64,000 nt of DNA from Heterotrichella gracilis (taxonomy: Eukaryota; Sar; Xanthophyceae; Tribonematales; Xanthonemataceae). The notes beneath the pieces are model-generated. The model did not search any database, was not told the origin of the DNA, and worked only from the letters and a program-made list of their open reading frames with translations. The stretch covers positions 124,001 to 188,000 of the forward strand of contig JAULBX010026940.1 of NCBI GenBank assembly GCA_032358255.1. Reading direction: 5' to 3'. This document shows positions 36,771 through 45,137 of this stretch, piece by piece (the stretch's first letter is position 1; every line of letters starts with the position of its first letter). The position numbers and the translations under genes were made by a program.

Positions 36771-37715
36771 CTAGCTTTTTGGTTTTTGTTTAAGCACTAC
36801 GGCCAGACCGAAATTTATATAGGGTAAAAAAGCAAAACCGTCTTTCATGTACCAAGTCTTTAATTTTGGAATGTTATTTGGGTCCGTTATGACCGCCGAT
36901 TCGGGAACAGAATAACTACTTTTCCAGGAATGATATTTGTTTTTAGTAAACGTTGCATAAGTGCCGGATGTAACAAAAAATTCAAAACAAGATCTATGAC
37001 GCTTAAACTGAAAATTAAATTTCAGAAAAAGTCCAACGCCTTTTTTTGTTTGAGTTAAACTATAGATCCCATCATCATCGTACTCGTCGTGTTTGGCGTC
37101 TAATACTACGTTTACAAGATCTTGTTGTCGATAGGATATTGCCGTGCCAAGAGAGACCCTCCTACTCCGTTTGTAATAATGCCGCGAAACGCCTACTTTA
37201 ATTTCTCCGCCTTCACTATTGTTAAATAAAGATCCTTTCCAATTGCTGCCGTAATAATTTCTTTGACCGTAAGGCAGAAATTTATAAAAGGCGTCAACGT
37301 CCCAGGAGTATTTTTTATTATACATCCTTTCATAACCAAAACTAATTTTGTTGTAAAGCAGGTCTGTAAAATAAAACCGTACTGAGTTTATAATGAGCGG
37401 TAACGAATCGTAGTTAATTGGTTTTTTTATTGGTTTTACCTTGGGTTGAGGTTCTGCATCATATTCCGGCTCTGGCTTTACTGTTATTTCATAAAACTCA
37501 ACTGAACCGTCAACGTACTTAATTTTAAGAACGCTGTCTCTTGAAACGTTGTAAAGTTTAATTTGATCGGAGAATAAATTATACTTTATGGTTTCGGGGT
37601 TTATTTCTTTTACCCGCGCAGCAACAGCCCATTTATTCCTGAAAAAAATAGTGTCTTGCGCAAAATTAGGTAAGCAAAATAATGTGATAAAAATTATGAC
37701 GAAAAAACATTTCAT
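36771..37715 (-). CDS. Secreted/outer-membrane protein of unknown function
   Basis: A 314-residue protein with a signal peptide (IFITLFCLPNFA-Q). Residues about 20-75 (DTIFFRNKWAVAARVKEI then VLKIKYVDGSVEFYEI) match the N-terminal domain of the protein at 12347-12964. The remaining about 200 residues alternate aromatic strands (INSVRFYFTDLLYNKISFG, FLKFNFQFKRHRSCFEFFV), the look of a small outer-membrane beta-barrel. It lies 39 bases downstream of the metH stop... on the 5' side of that gene's end, on the same strand. Binding partner or cargo unknown. Confidence 0.65.
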   Translation of the reverse strand: MKCFFVIIFITLFCLPNFAQDTIFFRNKWAVAARVKEINPETIKYNLFSDQIKLYNVSRDSVLKIKYVDGSVEFYEITVKPEPEYDAEPQPKVKPIKKPINYDSLPLIINSVRFYFTDLLYNKISFGYERMYNKKYSWDVDAFYKFLPYGQRNYYGSNWKGSLFNNSEGGEIKVGVSRHYYKRSRRVSLGTAISYRQQDLVNVVLDAKHDEYDDDGIYSLTQTKKGVGLFLKFNFQFKRHRSCFEFFVTSGTYATFTKNKYHSWKSSYSVPESAVITDPNNIPKLKTWYMKDGFAFLPYINFGLAVVLKQKPKS

Positions 37716-37754
37716 TCTTTAACCTTGATTAAAGATACAAAATATTAAAACCCA

Positions 37755-40700
37755 TTAGTAACTTAAGTTTGGTCCTAACCATTTTTCAACGGTATCTATG
37801 CTTAGATTTTTACGTTTAGCATAATCCTCTACCTGCTCTTTATTTATTTTTCCAATTCCAAAATAGTGCGATTGCGGATGCGAGAAGTATAGACCACTTA
37901 CAGCGGCTGTTGGCACCATGGCTAAACTTTCTGTTAAGGTAATGCCTGTATTTTTTTCTACATCCAGCAACTTCCAAATGGTTAATTTTTCAGTATGGTC
38001 AGGCTGCGCAGGATAACCGGGCGCCGGACGAATACCAGCGTATTCTTCTTTAATAAGGTCCTCTGTATTTAATGTTTCGTTTTTTGCATAACCCCAAAAT
38101 TCTTTTCTCACTTTTTTGTGCATTAATTCTGCAAAGGCTTCCGCCAACCTATCGGCTATTGCTTTAACCATAATAGCGCTATAATCATCATGATCGGCTT
38201 CAAAACGTTTTACATGTTCGTCAATTCCAAAACCTGTGCTTAATGCAAAAGAAGCTATGTAGTCTTCTTGTCCTTTTGGCGCAACAAAATCTGCCAACGC
38301 TATGTTATACTGACCTGCTGGTTTTTTTGTTTGTTGACGAATAGAATAAAATGTTGCTACCTTATTTCCTTTTTCGTCATACACCTCTGTATCATCGTCG
38401 TTTACAGTATTTGCAGGATAAATACCTATTACTGCATTTGCATGTAACCATTTTTCATCGATGATCTTTTTTAACATGGCCTGCGCGTCATTAAATAACT
38501 TTGTTGCTTCAGAACCACGCGAAGGATCTTTTAAAATTTTTGGATAAGAGCCTTTCATTTCCCAACTGTGAAAGAAGGGGGTCCAGTCAATATATTCTGA
38601 AATTTCTTTAAGATCGTAATTTGTAAATACCTTATTTCCAATAAAAGTTGGTTTAATAATTTCTGTTTTATTCCAATCAATTGGGAATTTATTTTCTCGC
38701 GCTTCTTTCATCGAAAGAAATTTATTTTGGCCTTGTGCGTTTTTGTTTTGTTCGCGTACACGTGCGTAATCTTTATTAACCTCAACCATAAAAGCATCGC
38801 GCAATTCGTTTGAAATTAAGCTGCTTGCAACGGGTACCGATTTACTTGCATCGTTAACGTGCACAACCGGACCCGAATAATTTTGAGCAATCTTAACAGC
38901 GGTGTGAACTTTAGATGTTGTTGCGCCGCCGATTAATAATGGTGTTTTAAAACCAAGACGCTCCATCTCTTTTGCCACGTGCACCATTTCATCTAACGAT
39001 GGTGTGATCAATCCACTCAAGCCAATTACATCTACATTTTGTTTTTTTGCTTCTTCTAAAATTTTATCGCAGCTAACCATTACTCCAAGATCAATGATCT
39101 CGTAATTGTTACAAGCCAACACAACGCCCACAATATTTTTTCCAATATCGTGCACATCGCCTTTTACAGTAGCCATTAAGATCTTTCCGGCATTTTGTCT
39201 GCCATCACCAACAATTCCGGCTTTTGCATTATCTTCTTTTTCTTGTAATAGAAACGGTTCAAGATACGCAACCGCTTTTTTCATTACGCGCGCGCTTTTA
39301 ACAACCTGTGGTAAGAACATTTTTCCTTGCCCAAACAAATCACCAACTACATTCATTCCGTCCATTAAAGGACCTTCAATAACATGTAAAGGACGTCCTA
39401 ATTTTAAACGCGCTTCTTCTGTGTCTGCATCAATATGTTCAACCAAACCTTTTACTAAAGCATAACTCAAACGCTCTTCAACGGTACCCTTGCGCCATTC
39501 TTCATCTTTCTCTGTTTTTTCTTTTGTAATACCCTTTAACGATTCTGCATGATCAACCAAACGTTCTGTTGCATCATCTCTCCTATTCAATAAAACATCT
39601 TCTACTAATTCAAGCAATGTTTTATCGATGTCATCATAAATTACCAATTGCGCCGGGTTTACAATTCCCATATCCATTCCTGCTTTTACAGCATGAAATA
39701 AAAAGGCAGAGTGTATCGCTTCGCGCACGTGATCATTTCCTCGAAAAGAAAAAGAAACGTTACTTACACCGCCGCTTACTTTTGCGTGTGGTAAATTTTC
39801 TTTGATCCATTTTGTAGAATTAAAAAAGTCCAGCGCATTTAAACGGTGTTCTTCCATTCCGGTAGCAACCGGAAAAATGTTCGGATCAAAAATAATATCC
39901 TGTGGAGGAAATTTTACTTTATCAACTAAAACATCATATGCGCGTTTACAGATATCTTTTCTACGTTGCAACGTGTCTGCTTGTCCAACCTCATCAAAGG
40001 CCATGACGATGACAGCAGCGCCGTATTGTTTTATTTTATGGGCTTGTTCTATAAATTTTTCTTCTCCTTCTTTTAGCGAAATAGAATTTACAATTGCTTT
40101 TCCCTGTACACATTTTAATCCCGCTTCAATAACTGTCCATTTAGATGAATCTATCATTATTGGTACGCGCGAAATATCCGGTTCTGATGCAATTAAATTT
40201 AAGAACGTTGTCATAGCTTGTTCACTATCCAACATGCCTTCATCCATGTTTACATCTATTACCTGTGCGCCACCGTCTACCTGGTCTTTAGCTATAGATA
40301 ATGCTTCTTCATAATTTCCTTCTTTAATTAAGCGAAGGAATTTTTTTGAACCGGTAACGTTTGTTCTTTCGCCCACATTTAAAAAATTACTTTCAGGACG
40401 AAGTGTTAGTGGTTCTAAACCGCTTAAGTGCATTAAAGAATCGGCCGCTGGTTTTTTACGCGGCTTGGATTGTTTTGCTAATTCGGCTATACGTTTTATG
40501 TGTGCTGGCGTTGTACCACAACAACCGCCAACAATATTTATGAAACCTGCTTTTAAAAAGTCCTCAATCTGGTGACCCATTTCGTGAGCGTCCTGATCGT
40601 ACTCGCCAAACTGATTTGGCAACCCAGCGTTTGGATAAGCGCTTACATAAAAGGGCGCTTTATCAGACAGCTCTTCTAAATAGGGTCGCATATCTTTTGC

Positions 40701-41447
40701 GCCAAGTGCACAATTTAAACCAACGCTTAGCAGGTTGACGTGTGAAACTGAGGTTAAGAATGCTTCCGTTGTTTGGCCTGAAAGCGTTCTGCCGCTTGCA
40801 TCGGTTATTGTGCCTGAAATCATTACCGGTATTTTGCGGTTTATTTTCTCACAATAATTTTGAGTTGCAAATAGGGCCGCTTTTGCATTTAGTGTATCAG
40901 TTATAGTTTCAAATAGCAAGAGGTCAGCTCCGCCTTCTATTAGGCCGCGCACTTGTTCTGTATATGTTGCAACTAACTCATCAAAAGTAACAGCGCGAAA
41001 ACCAGGATCGTTTACATTCGGTGACATTGACGCCAGTTTTGTTGTTGGCCCTCCTGCACCAGCTACAAATTTAGGAATGTGTGCAAATTCCGGGTTCTCT
41101 TTTCTAAATTCTTCAATCGCTTCTTTCGCGATCTTAGCAGATTCATAATTTAATTCGTACACAAGCTCCTGCATATCATAATCGGCCATAGCGACAGCGT
41201 TCGCACTGAAGGTATTGGTCTCAATAATATCTGCTCCCGCTTTTAAATATTCTTTGTGAATGGTTTTAATGATCTGCGGTTTCGTAATTGAAAGTAAGTC
41301 ATTATTACCTTGCAGATCTTTATGCCAATCTGCAAAGCGTTTTCCGCGAAAATCTTTCTCCTCCAGTTTGTACTGTTGGATCATACTTCCCATTGCGCCA
41401 TCAATTACTAATACGCGTTTTTCTAGTTCCTGTTCAATTGTACTCAT
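37755..41447 (-). CDS. metH: Cobalamin-dependent methionine synthase
   Basis: A 1230-residue enzyme that methylates homocysteine using methyltetrahydrofolate and B12. The start is the ATG at 41447 ([20 protein letters not shown]); the open frame extends 44 codons upstream, but that part is the riboswitch leader. Domains in order: homocysteine-binding (about 1-330, zinc cysteines in VGLNCALGA and GGCCGTTP), pterin-binding (about 350-620; [14 protein letters not shown]), B12 cap and Rossmann (about 650-900; [14 protein letters not shown] with the cobalt-ligating His), and the C-terminal reactivation domain ([15 protein letters not shown]). All four modules of MetH are present. Expression is predicted to be shut off by SAM through the upstream riboswitch. 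Confidence 0.97.
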   Translation of the reverse strand: MSTIEQELEKRVLVIDGAMGSMIQQYKLEEKDFRGKRFADWHKDLQGNNDLLSITKPQIIKTIHKEYLKAGADIIETNTFSANAVAMADYDMQELVYELNYESAKIAKEAIEEFRKENPEFAHIPKFVAGAGGPTTKLASMSPNVNDPGFRAVTFDELVATYTEQVRGLIEGGADLLLFETITDTLNAKAALFATQNYCEKINRKIPVMISGTITDASGRTLSGQTTEAFLTSVSHVNLLSVGLNCALGAKDMRPYLEELSDKAPFYVSAYPNAGLPNQFGEYDQDAHEMGHQIEDFLKAGFINIVGGCCGTTPAHIKRIAELAKQSKPRKKPAADSLMHLSGLEPLTLRPESNFLNVGERTNVTGSKKFLRLIKEGNYEEALSIAKDQVDGGAQVIDVNMDEGMLDSEQAMTTFLNLIASEPDISRVPIMIDSSKWTVIEAGLKCVQGKAIVNSISLKEGEEKFIEQAHKIKQYGAAVIVMAFDEVGQADTLQRRKDICKRAYDVLVDKVKFPPQDIIFDPNIFPVATGMEEHRLNALDFFNSTKWIKENLPHAKVSGGVSNVSFSFRGNDHVREAIHSAFLFHAVKAGMDMGIVNPAQLVIYDDIDKTLLELVEDVLLNRRDDATERLVDHAESLKGITKEKTEKDEEWRKGTVEERLSYALVKGLVEHIDADTEEARLKLGRPLHVIEGPLMDGMNVVGDLFGQGKMFLPQVVKSARVMKKAVAYLEPFLLQEKEDNAKAGIVGDGRQNAGKILMATVKGDVHDIGKNIVGVVLACNNYEIIDLGVMVSCDKILEEAKKQNVDVIGLSGLITPSLDEMVHVAKEMERLGFKTPLLIGGATTSKVHTAVKIAQNYSGPVVHVNDASKSVPVASSLISNELRDAFMVEVNKDYARVREQNKNAQGQNKFLSMKEARENKFPIDWNKTEIIKPTFIGNKVFTNYDLKEISEYIDWTPFFHSWEMKGSYPKILKDPSRGSEATKLFNDAQAMLKKIIDEKWLHANAVIGIYPANTVNDDDTEVYDEKGNKVATFYSIRQQTKKPAGQYNIALADFVAPKGQEDYIASFALSTGFGIDEHVKRFEADHDDYSAIMVKAIADRLAEAFAELMHKKVRKEFWGYAKNETLNTEDLIKEEYAGIRPAPGYPAQPDHTEKLTIWKLLDVEKNTGITLTESLAMVPTAAVSGLYFSHPQSHYFGIGKINKEQVEDYAKRKNLSIDTVEKWLGPNLSY

Positions 41448-41460
41448 ATAAATTATACTA

Positions 41461-41498
41461 AAAATAAAAATCCCCTCTGGCTTGCGCCGGAAGGGATT
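41461..41498 (-). terminator. Attenuator terminator of the metH SAM riboswitch
   Basis: On the minus strand the arms at 41498-41486 and 41481-41469 form a 13-bp stem (one G-U, one mismatch) with a GCAA tetraloop, followed directly by TTTTTATTTT. It sits only 14 bases before the metH ATG, in the place expected for a riboswitch expression platform. An antiterminator can form instead: TTAGTT (41534-41529) with AACTAA (41502-41497), and GTCGGAA (41544-41538) with TTCCGGC (41492-41486). Confidence 0.9.
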
Positions 41499-41543
41499 AG
41501 TTTTTATACTTATTTTGTAAAATGTTTTAACTAATATTTCCGA

Positions 41544-41716
41544 CTTATTTTTCCCGGTTTTTCCGAGACGAATTCCCACCTTCTTTCTAAGGTTTCTGGT
41601 TAAATGTTTTAGGTTTCTTGTTTTAAAACAAGAAACTTAGAAACAAAAATAACTAGAAACTCTTATAAGGGTTGGTAAAGCTTCACAGGGCGTTTCCCTC
41701 TGCTTTTCTTAATAAG
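41544..41716 (-). ncRNA. SAM-I (S-box) riboswitch, metH leader
   Basis: Read on the minus strand. P1 is CTTATT (41716-41711) with AATAAG (41549-41544), extendable by an A-T pair. The P2 strand and kink-turn segment reads AAAGC...AGAGGGA...GCCCT..TGAAGCTTT..CAACC, which lines up with the SAM-I consensus (GAGGGA, GCCC, UGAA, CAACC). P3 is a very long hairpin (about 90 bases) capped by the perfect palindrome GTTTCTTGTTTTAAAAC.... P4 with the conserved AAGGTG...AATTC precedes the closing P1 strand. At 173 bases it is longer than most SAM-I aptamers, entirely because of P3. SAM binding should favour the downstream terminator and stop metH. Confidence 0.92.
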
Positions 41717-41735
41717 TGTTTTAAAGAACTGAGGT

Positions 41736-41766
41736 CAAAGATAATACATTTTATGTAATTTTACAA
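41736..41766 (-). promoter_or_regulatory. metH/riboswitch promoter
   Basis: On the minus strand TTG (41766-41764), 20 bases, then TATCTTTG (41743-41736): a full Bacteroidota promoter. Transcription would start about 15 bases before the aptamer P1. The -33 box sits just before the ATG of the divergent gene at 41769. Confidence 0.8.
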
Positions 41767-41768
41767 AT

Positions 41769-42197
41769 ATGAAAAAAGCGGTCTTCTTCCTTTTTACAAT
41801 TTGTTGTCTTTGTTCTTTTGCTCAAAAAGATGTTAAGGGCGACCTGAAAACAGTCTCCAACATTATGTCGGCACAGGTGTTGGCCTGGAATAATGGCGAT
41901 GTAAGAGGTTTTATGGACTATTACTGGAAAAGCGACAGCCTTAAATTTATTGGCAGCAAAGGCCTTAATTATGGATGGCAAAAGACATTAGATAATTACT
42001 TAAAAAGCTATCCTGATAAAGCCGCAATGGGTATTTTAAAATTTACTATTCTTTCCTCTGAACAGTTATCTAAAACAAGTATTTATATAATTGGCAAATG
42101 GGAACTTGAAAAAGAAAAACCGGTTGGCGGACATTTTACTTTGCTCTGGAAAAAGATAGATAACAAATGGGTTATTGTGGCTGACCACACCAGCTAA
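41769..42197 (+). CDS. Secreted DUF4440/SnoaL-like (NTF2-fold) protein
   Basis: A 142-residue protein with a signal peptide (FFLFTICCLCSFA-Q). The mature part has the NTF2-like pattern of DUF4440: an N-terminal helix with VLAWNNGDVRGFMDYYWKSDSL, then strands ending in GGHFTLLWKKIDNKWVIVADHTS. Proteins of this fold bind small ligands, but the ligand is unknown. It is divergent from metH; its start overlaps the metH promoter region. Confidence 0.85.
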   Translation: MKKAVFFLFTICCLCSFAQKDVKGDLKTVSNIMSAQVLAWNNGDVRGFMDYYWKSDSLKFIGSKGLNYGWQKTLDNYLKSYPDKAAMGILKFTILSSEQLSKTSIYIIGKWELEKEKPVGGHFTLLWKKIDNKWVIVADHTS

Positions 42198-42222
42198 CAT
42201 TTAAGATATTAGAAGTTAGATT

Positions 42223-42435
42223 GTGCAATTAGATTTAGGCTTATATAAACACTACAAAGGAAATATCTACGAAGTAATTGGCGTTGCCAAACACAGCGAA
42301 ACGTTAGAAGAAATGGTTGTTTATACGGCTACTTACCAAAAAGAAGGTGAGAATTTGTGGGTAAGACCTTTAAAAATGTTTATTGAAACAATTGTAGTAG
42401 AAGGCAAAAACGTAAAACGTTTTACCAAAATCTAA
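42223..42435 (+). CDS. DUF1653-family small protein
   Basis: A 70-residue protein from a GTG start (42223); no in-frame ATG is available. It matches the DUF1653 pattern: GLYKHYKGNIYEVIGVAKHSET, then VVYTATYQKEGENLWVRPLKMF. This is a small SH3-like fold of unknown function. It follows the DUF4440-like gene by 25 bases, and its stop is one base from the convergent lptD stop. Confidence 0.85.
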   Translation: MQLDLGLYKHYKGNIYEVIGVAKHSETLEEMVVYTATYQKEGENLWVRPLKMFIETIVVEGKNVKRFTKI

Positions 42436-42436
42436 A

Positions 42437-45052
42437 TTAGAAATTATCAATTGGCGGACTGCGTTTTGGGATCTTGAAATCGCTAAGCATAGATGCTTTT
42501 AAATTAATTGTAAGATTATAGCTTTTTCTTAAACCAAACGGCACCCAGTCTATACGAGCCTCCCAGCATTTTAGATCGCGATAAATATTAAAGCTGGTGT
42601 AGCTTAATTGTTTGTTTGTAAAATCGTAACCGCTTGTTATTCCTATTTTCCAATATTTTGTTGGCATTAGATCGCCGCTAAAATTTAAGCTTTGTGTTGG
42701 CTGAAGCCTATGGTCGTTAGGATTATTTAAAGCAAGGTTATAATAAATATTTAAGTTCCAAGGCAATTTTTCTGTTTCGTCAAGATCGTTCTTGGCATCT
42801 TTTTCCGCGCCGTTGGTCATGTTTGGCGCTTGCCTTGTTTTCCTTGCCGCTTCTATCATATTGCTTCCAAAAGAAGTGTTCACGGCAAAGTTAGCATTTG
42901 TAAAACGCGCAATGTTGTCTGAATAATTATAATTAAATTCTTTTACGCGTCGTTGGGTCGTTTTATCGTAAGCGTATGGATCAAAGTTTGAACTTCCTAC
43001 CACATCAAAATATTTAAACAGTTTTGTGCGCGCGGTTACATTTATTAAACTCATATTAAAACTATCTGCGGCAAAATTATAAGAGGCGCCTGCGCTAATA
43101 TTTTGCATAAGCGTTCTTTTTGAATAAGTAACGCCGGTGTCTGTTCGTTGTTTTAGTTTTGCTTCGATATTATTACTTAAATTAATTGACATGGTGTTTT
43201 GCTCGCCTTGCGCCGGCCCGCCAAAAATTGAGTTTTGAAAGATGGAATAGTTTTGCTTATTGCCAAGCGTATCTACTTGTACGCTCTTCCAAATACCAAA
43301 TTGTTCTTTACCAAAATCGGGACGATATAAATAGGATAGAGTTGGAATTAATAAATGACGGATCTGTTTAATTTTTCCTTTGTTAAACATGTAGTCAAAA
43401 AATACTTTTGTGTTTAAGGCTGTAGAAAAATTAGCGTCGTAGCCTGCAACAAAATTGCGGTTGGTATAATTTGCAACGCCAGGCATATTATATGTTTTAT
43501 AAATAATAACAGAGTCTACATGAGGTGTGGATAAAGTTTGAATCATATAGCTAAATGTTGTAGGCGTAGTATAATATTCTCTGCTAAAACTTTTGGTGTA
43601 CATTACAGACGATAAATTAATAGCGGGAGTTACCGTAATATATTTTAAAACATTGAAATTGGTTGAAATTGGTAAAGAGTGTTTAACACCATATCTTAAA
43701 CTATCGAAAGGGCTTCCTTGAAAAAGACTTGAGTCTTTTCCTGTTAAAGTGTTTCGCGCTTCAACTAGGTAATTAATTCCTATTTTATCAAATACGGTTT
43801 GTTTTACCGCCCCCTCTCTTCTGAATGGATAAAAACGATTGATATTAAAGGTTAGTGATGGAAAGGTGATCTCTACCAATTTTGAAATAGAGTTTTGACT
43901 ATGTGTAGCGTTTAAACTTAAAGAACTTAATTTAAACGACTTTGTAAAATTAACATTGGATTGAAATGAGTTTTGAAGGAATTGTCCTGAGTTAACGGCG
44001 TTGATACGATTATACGATTGGTTCTTTACATAATTTACATTTGCGCTGAAACGAATGGTTGGGTCGCTTTTATTGTCCTGATTATGTGTCCAGCGAATTT
44101 CATATGCTTTTTGTTTGCTGTAATCTTTTGGTATGTCCTTATCGCCAATATTAAATTGGCTGTAACCAATATATGTATAACCGTTTGCTTTGTAAAGCAC
44201 GTTATAGTTGTTGGTGCTGTTTAAGGCCCAGCTTCCATTTCCATAAATATCGCCACGAATTGTCATGTCGGTTTTATCGTTTATGCCCCAATAAAAACCA
44301 CCGTTACGCAAATTAAAACCTTGTGTTGCCGAGTTACCAAATGTTGGAATTAAAATACCATTGTGTTGCCGTTTTGAATTGGGAAAATAACCAAAGGGAA
44401 GCCCTAAAGGGGTTGGCACGCCGCCAATTTCCAAATACATTGGGCCGGTAACGATCTTATCGTCGGGAATTATTTTTGCTCTTGTTGCCCTGAAGATCGT
44501 TCGCGCGTCTTCGTCCTTACAAGGGATACATTTCATATCCTTCATGTAAATAATATTGGTACTGTCTTTTTTTATCTCGTTACCAATAACCAGTAACTCT
44601 CCCTGTTTGGTAAGGGCATTAAAGATCTTTCCTCTTTTTGATTTAAGATTATAAATGATCTTATCGGCCTTCATTTCCTGTTGACCGTCCTTAAAAATGG
44701 GGTTCCCAATAGGTTTTCCTAAGCTATCCTTTTTACCATAAGCAGTAACAATGTTCTTTGAATAATCAATTTCAATGAACTCGGCCTCCAGATTCATTTC
44801 GCCAAACTCAACGTGGGCCTTGCCATACAACAAGACCTGTTTAATGGCACTTAAAAAAACCGCACTGTCTTTTGCTGTATATATAACGGGGCTTTCCAGC
44901 AGGTCTTCACCTTCATCTGAGGGCTTTAGGGTATCGGCACTAACATTAATTAACGTATCTTTTTGGGTTATTTGCCCTTTTATAGAGCTAATACTCAAAG
45001 ATATTAACAAGCCAAAGAAGAGAACTACTTTTTTATGTTGGGGTTTTATCAA
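42437..45052 (-). CDS. lptD: LPS-assembly outer membrane protein LptD
   Basis: About 871 residues if started at the TTG at 45052 (MIKPQHKKVVLFFGLL, a good signal peptide); a TTG at 45076 adds eight residues and is also possible. No ATG lies near. Residues about 30-210 are the OstA-like periplasmic domain (SAIKQVLLYGKAHVEFGEMNLEAEFIEID, then QEMKADKIIYNLKSKRGKI), which receives LPS from the LptA-type bridge. The rest is a large barrel that inserts LPS in the outer leaflet. A cysteine pair, CIPCKD, lies near the boundary. It diverges from the amidase gene. Confidence 0.88.
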   Translation of the reverse strand: MIKPQHKKVVLFFGLLISLSISSIKGQITQKDTLINVSADTLKPSDEGEDLLESPVIYTAKDSAVFLSAIKQVLLYGKAHVEFGEMNLEAEFIEIDYSKNIVTAYGKKDSLGKPIGNPIFKDGQQEMKADKIIYNLKSKRGKIFNALTKQGELLVIGNEIKKDSTNIIYMKDMKCIPCKDEDARTIFRATRAKIIPDDKIVTGPMYLEIGGVPTPLGLPFGYFPNSKRQHNGILIPTFGNSATQGFNLRNGGFYWGINDKTDMTIRGDIYGNGSWALNSTNNYNVLYKANGYTYIGYSQFNIGDKDIPKDYSKQKAYEIRWTHNQDNKSDPTIRFSANVNYVKNQSYNRINAVNSGQFLQNSFQSNVNFTKSFKLSSLSLNATHSQNSISKLVEITFPSLTFNINRFYPFRREGAVKQTVFDKIGINYLVEARNTLTGKDSSLFQGSPFDSLRYGVKHSLPISTNFNVLKYITVTPAINLSSVMYTKSFSREYYTTPTTFSYMIQTLSTPHVDSVIIYKTYNMPGVANYTNRNFVAGYDANFSTALNTKVFFDYMFNKGKIKQIRHLLIPTLSYLYRPDFGKEQFGIWKSVQVDTLGNKQNYSIFQNSIFGGPAQGEQNTMSINLSNNIEAKLKQRTDTGVTYSKRTLMQNISAGASYNFAADSFNMSLINVTARTKLFKYFDVVGSSNFDPYAYDKTTQRRVKEFNYNYSDNIARFTNANFAVNTSFGSNMIEAARKTRQAPNMTNGAEKDAKNDLDETEKLPWNLNIYYNLALNNPNDHRLQPTQSLNFSGDLMPTKYWKIGITSGYDFTNKQLSYTSFNIYRDLKCWEARIDWVPFGLRKSYNLTINLKASMLSDFKIPKRSPPIDNF

Positions 45053-45090
45053 GCCGAATGGGATAAATTTATTCAACCATTGTAGGTTTA

Positions 45091-45098
45091 CAAAGCTA
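45091..45098 (-). promoter_or_regulatory. Putative -7 element (TAGCTTTG) for lptD
   Basis: On the minus strand TAGCTTTG fits TAnnTTTG and lies 15 or 39 bases before the two candidate TTG starts of lptD. No clear -33 TTG. Confidence 0.4.
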
Positions 45099-45137
45099 CA
45101 ATACTTTACGGTATTGCATAAGGATTTATTATTTGAT

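Noticed and set aside
41448-41579. 44-codon N-terminal extension of MetH
   Set aside because: This stretch is the riboswitch closing helix, antiterminator and terminator; the ATG at 41447 begins the conserved protein.
43526-43534. Exact DnaA box (TGTGGATAA)
   Set aside because: Single copy inside lptD coding sequence, with no cluster around it.
44775-45137. N-terminal extension of the amidase
   Set aside because: It runs antisense through the start of lptD; the ATG at 45138 opens a signal peptide directly.
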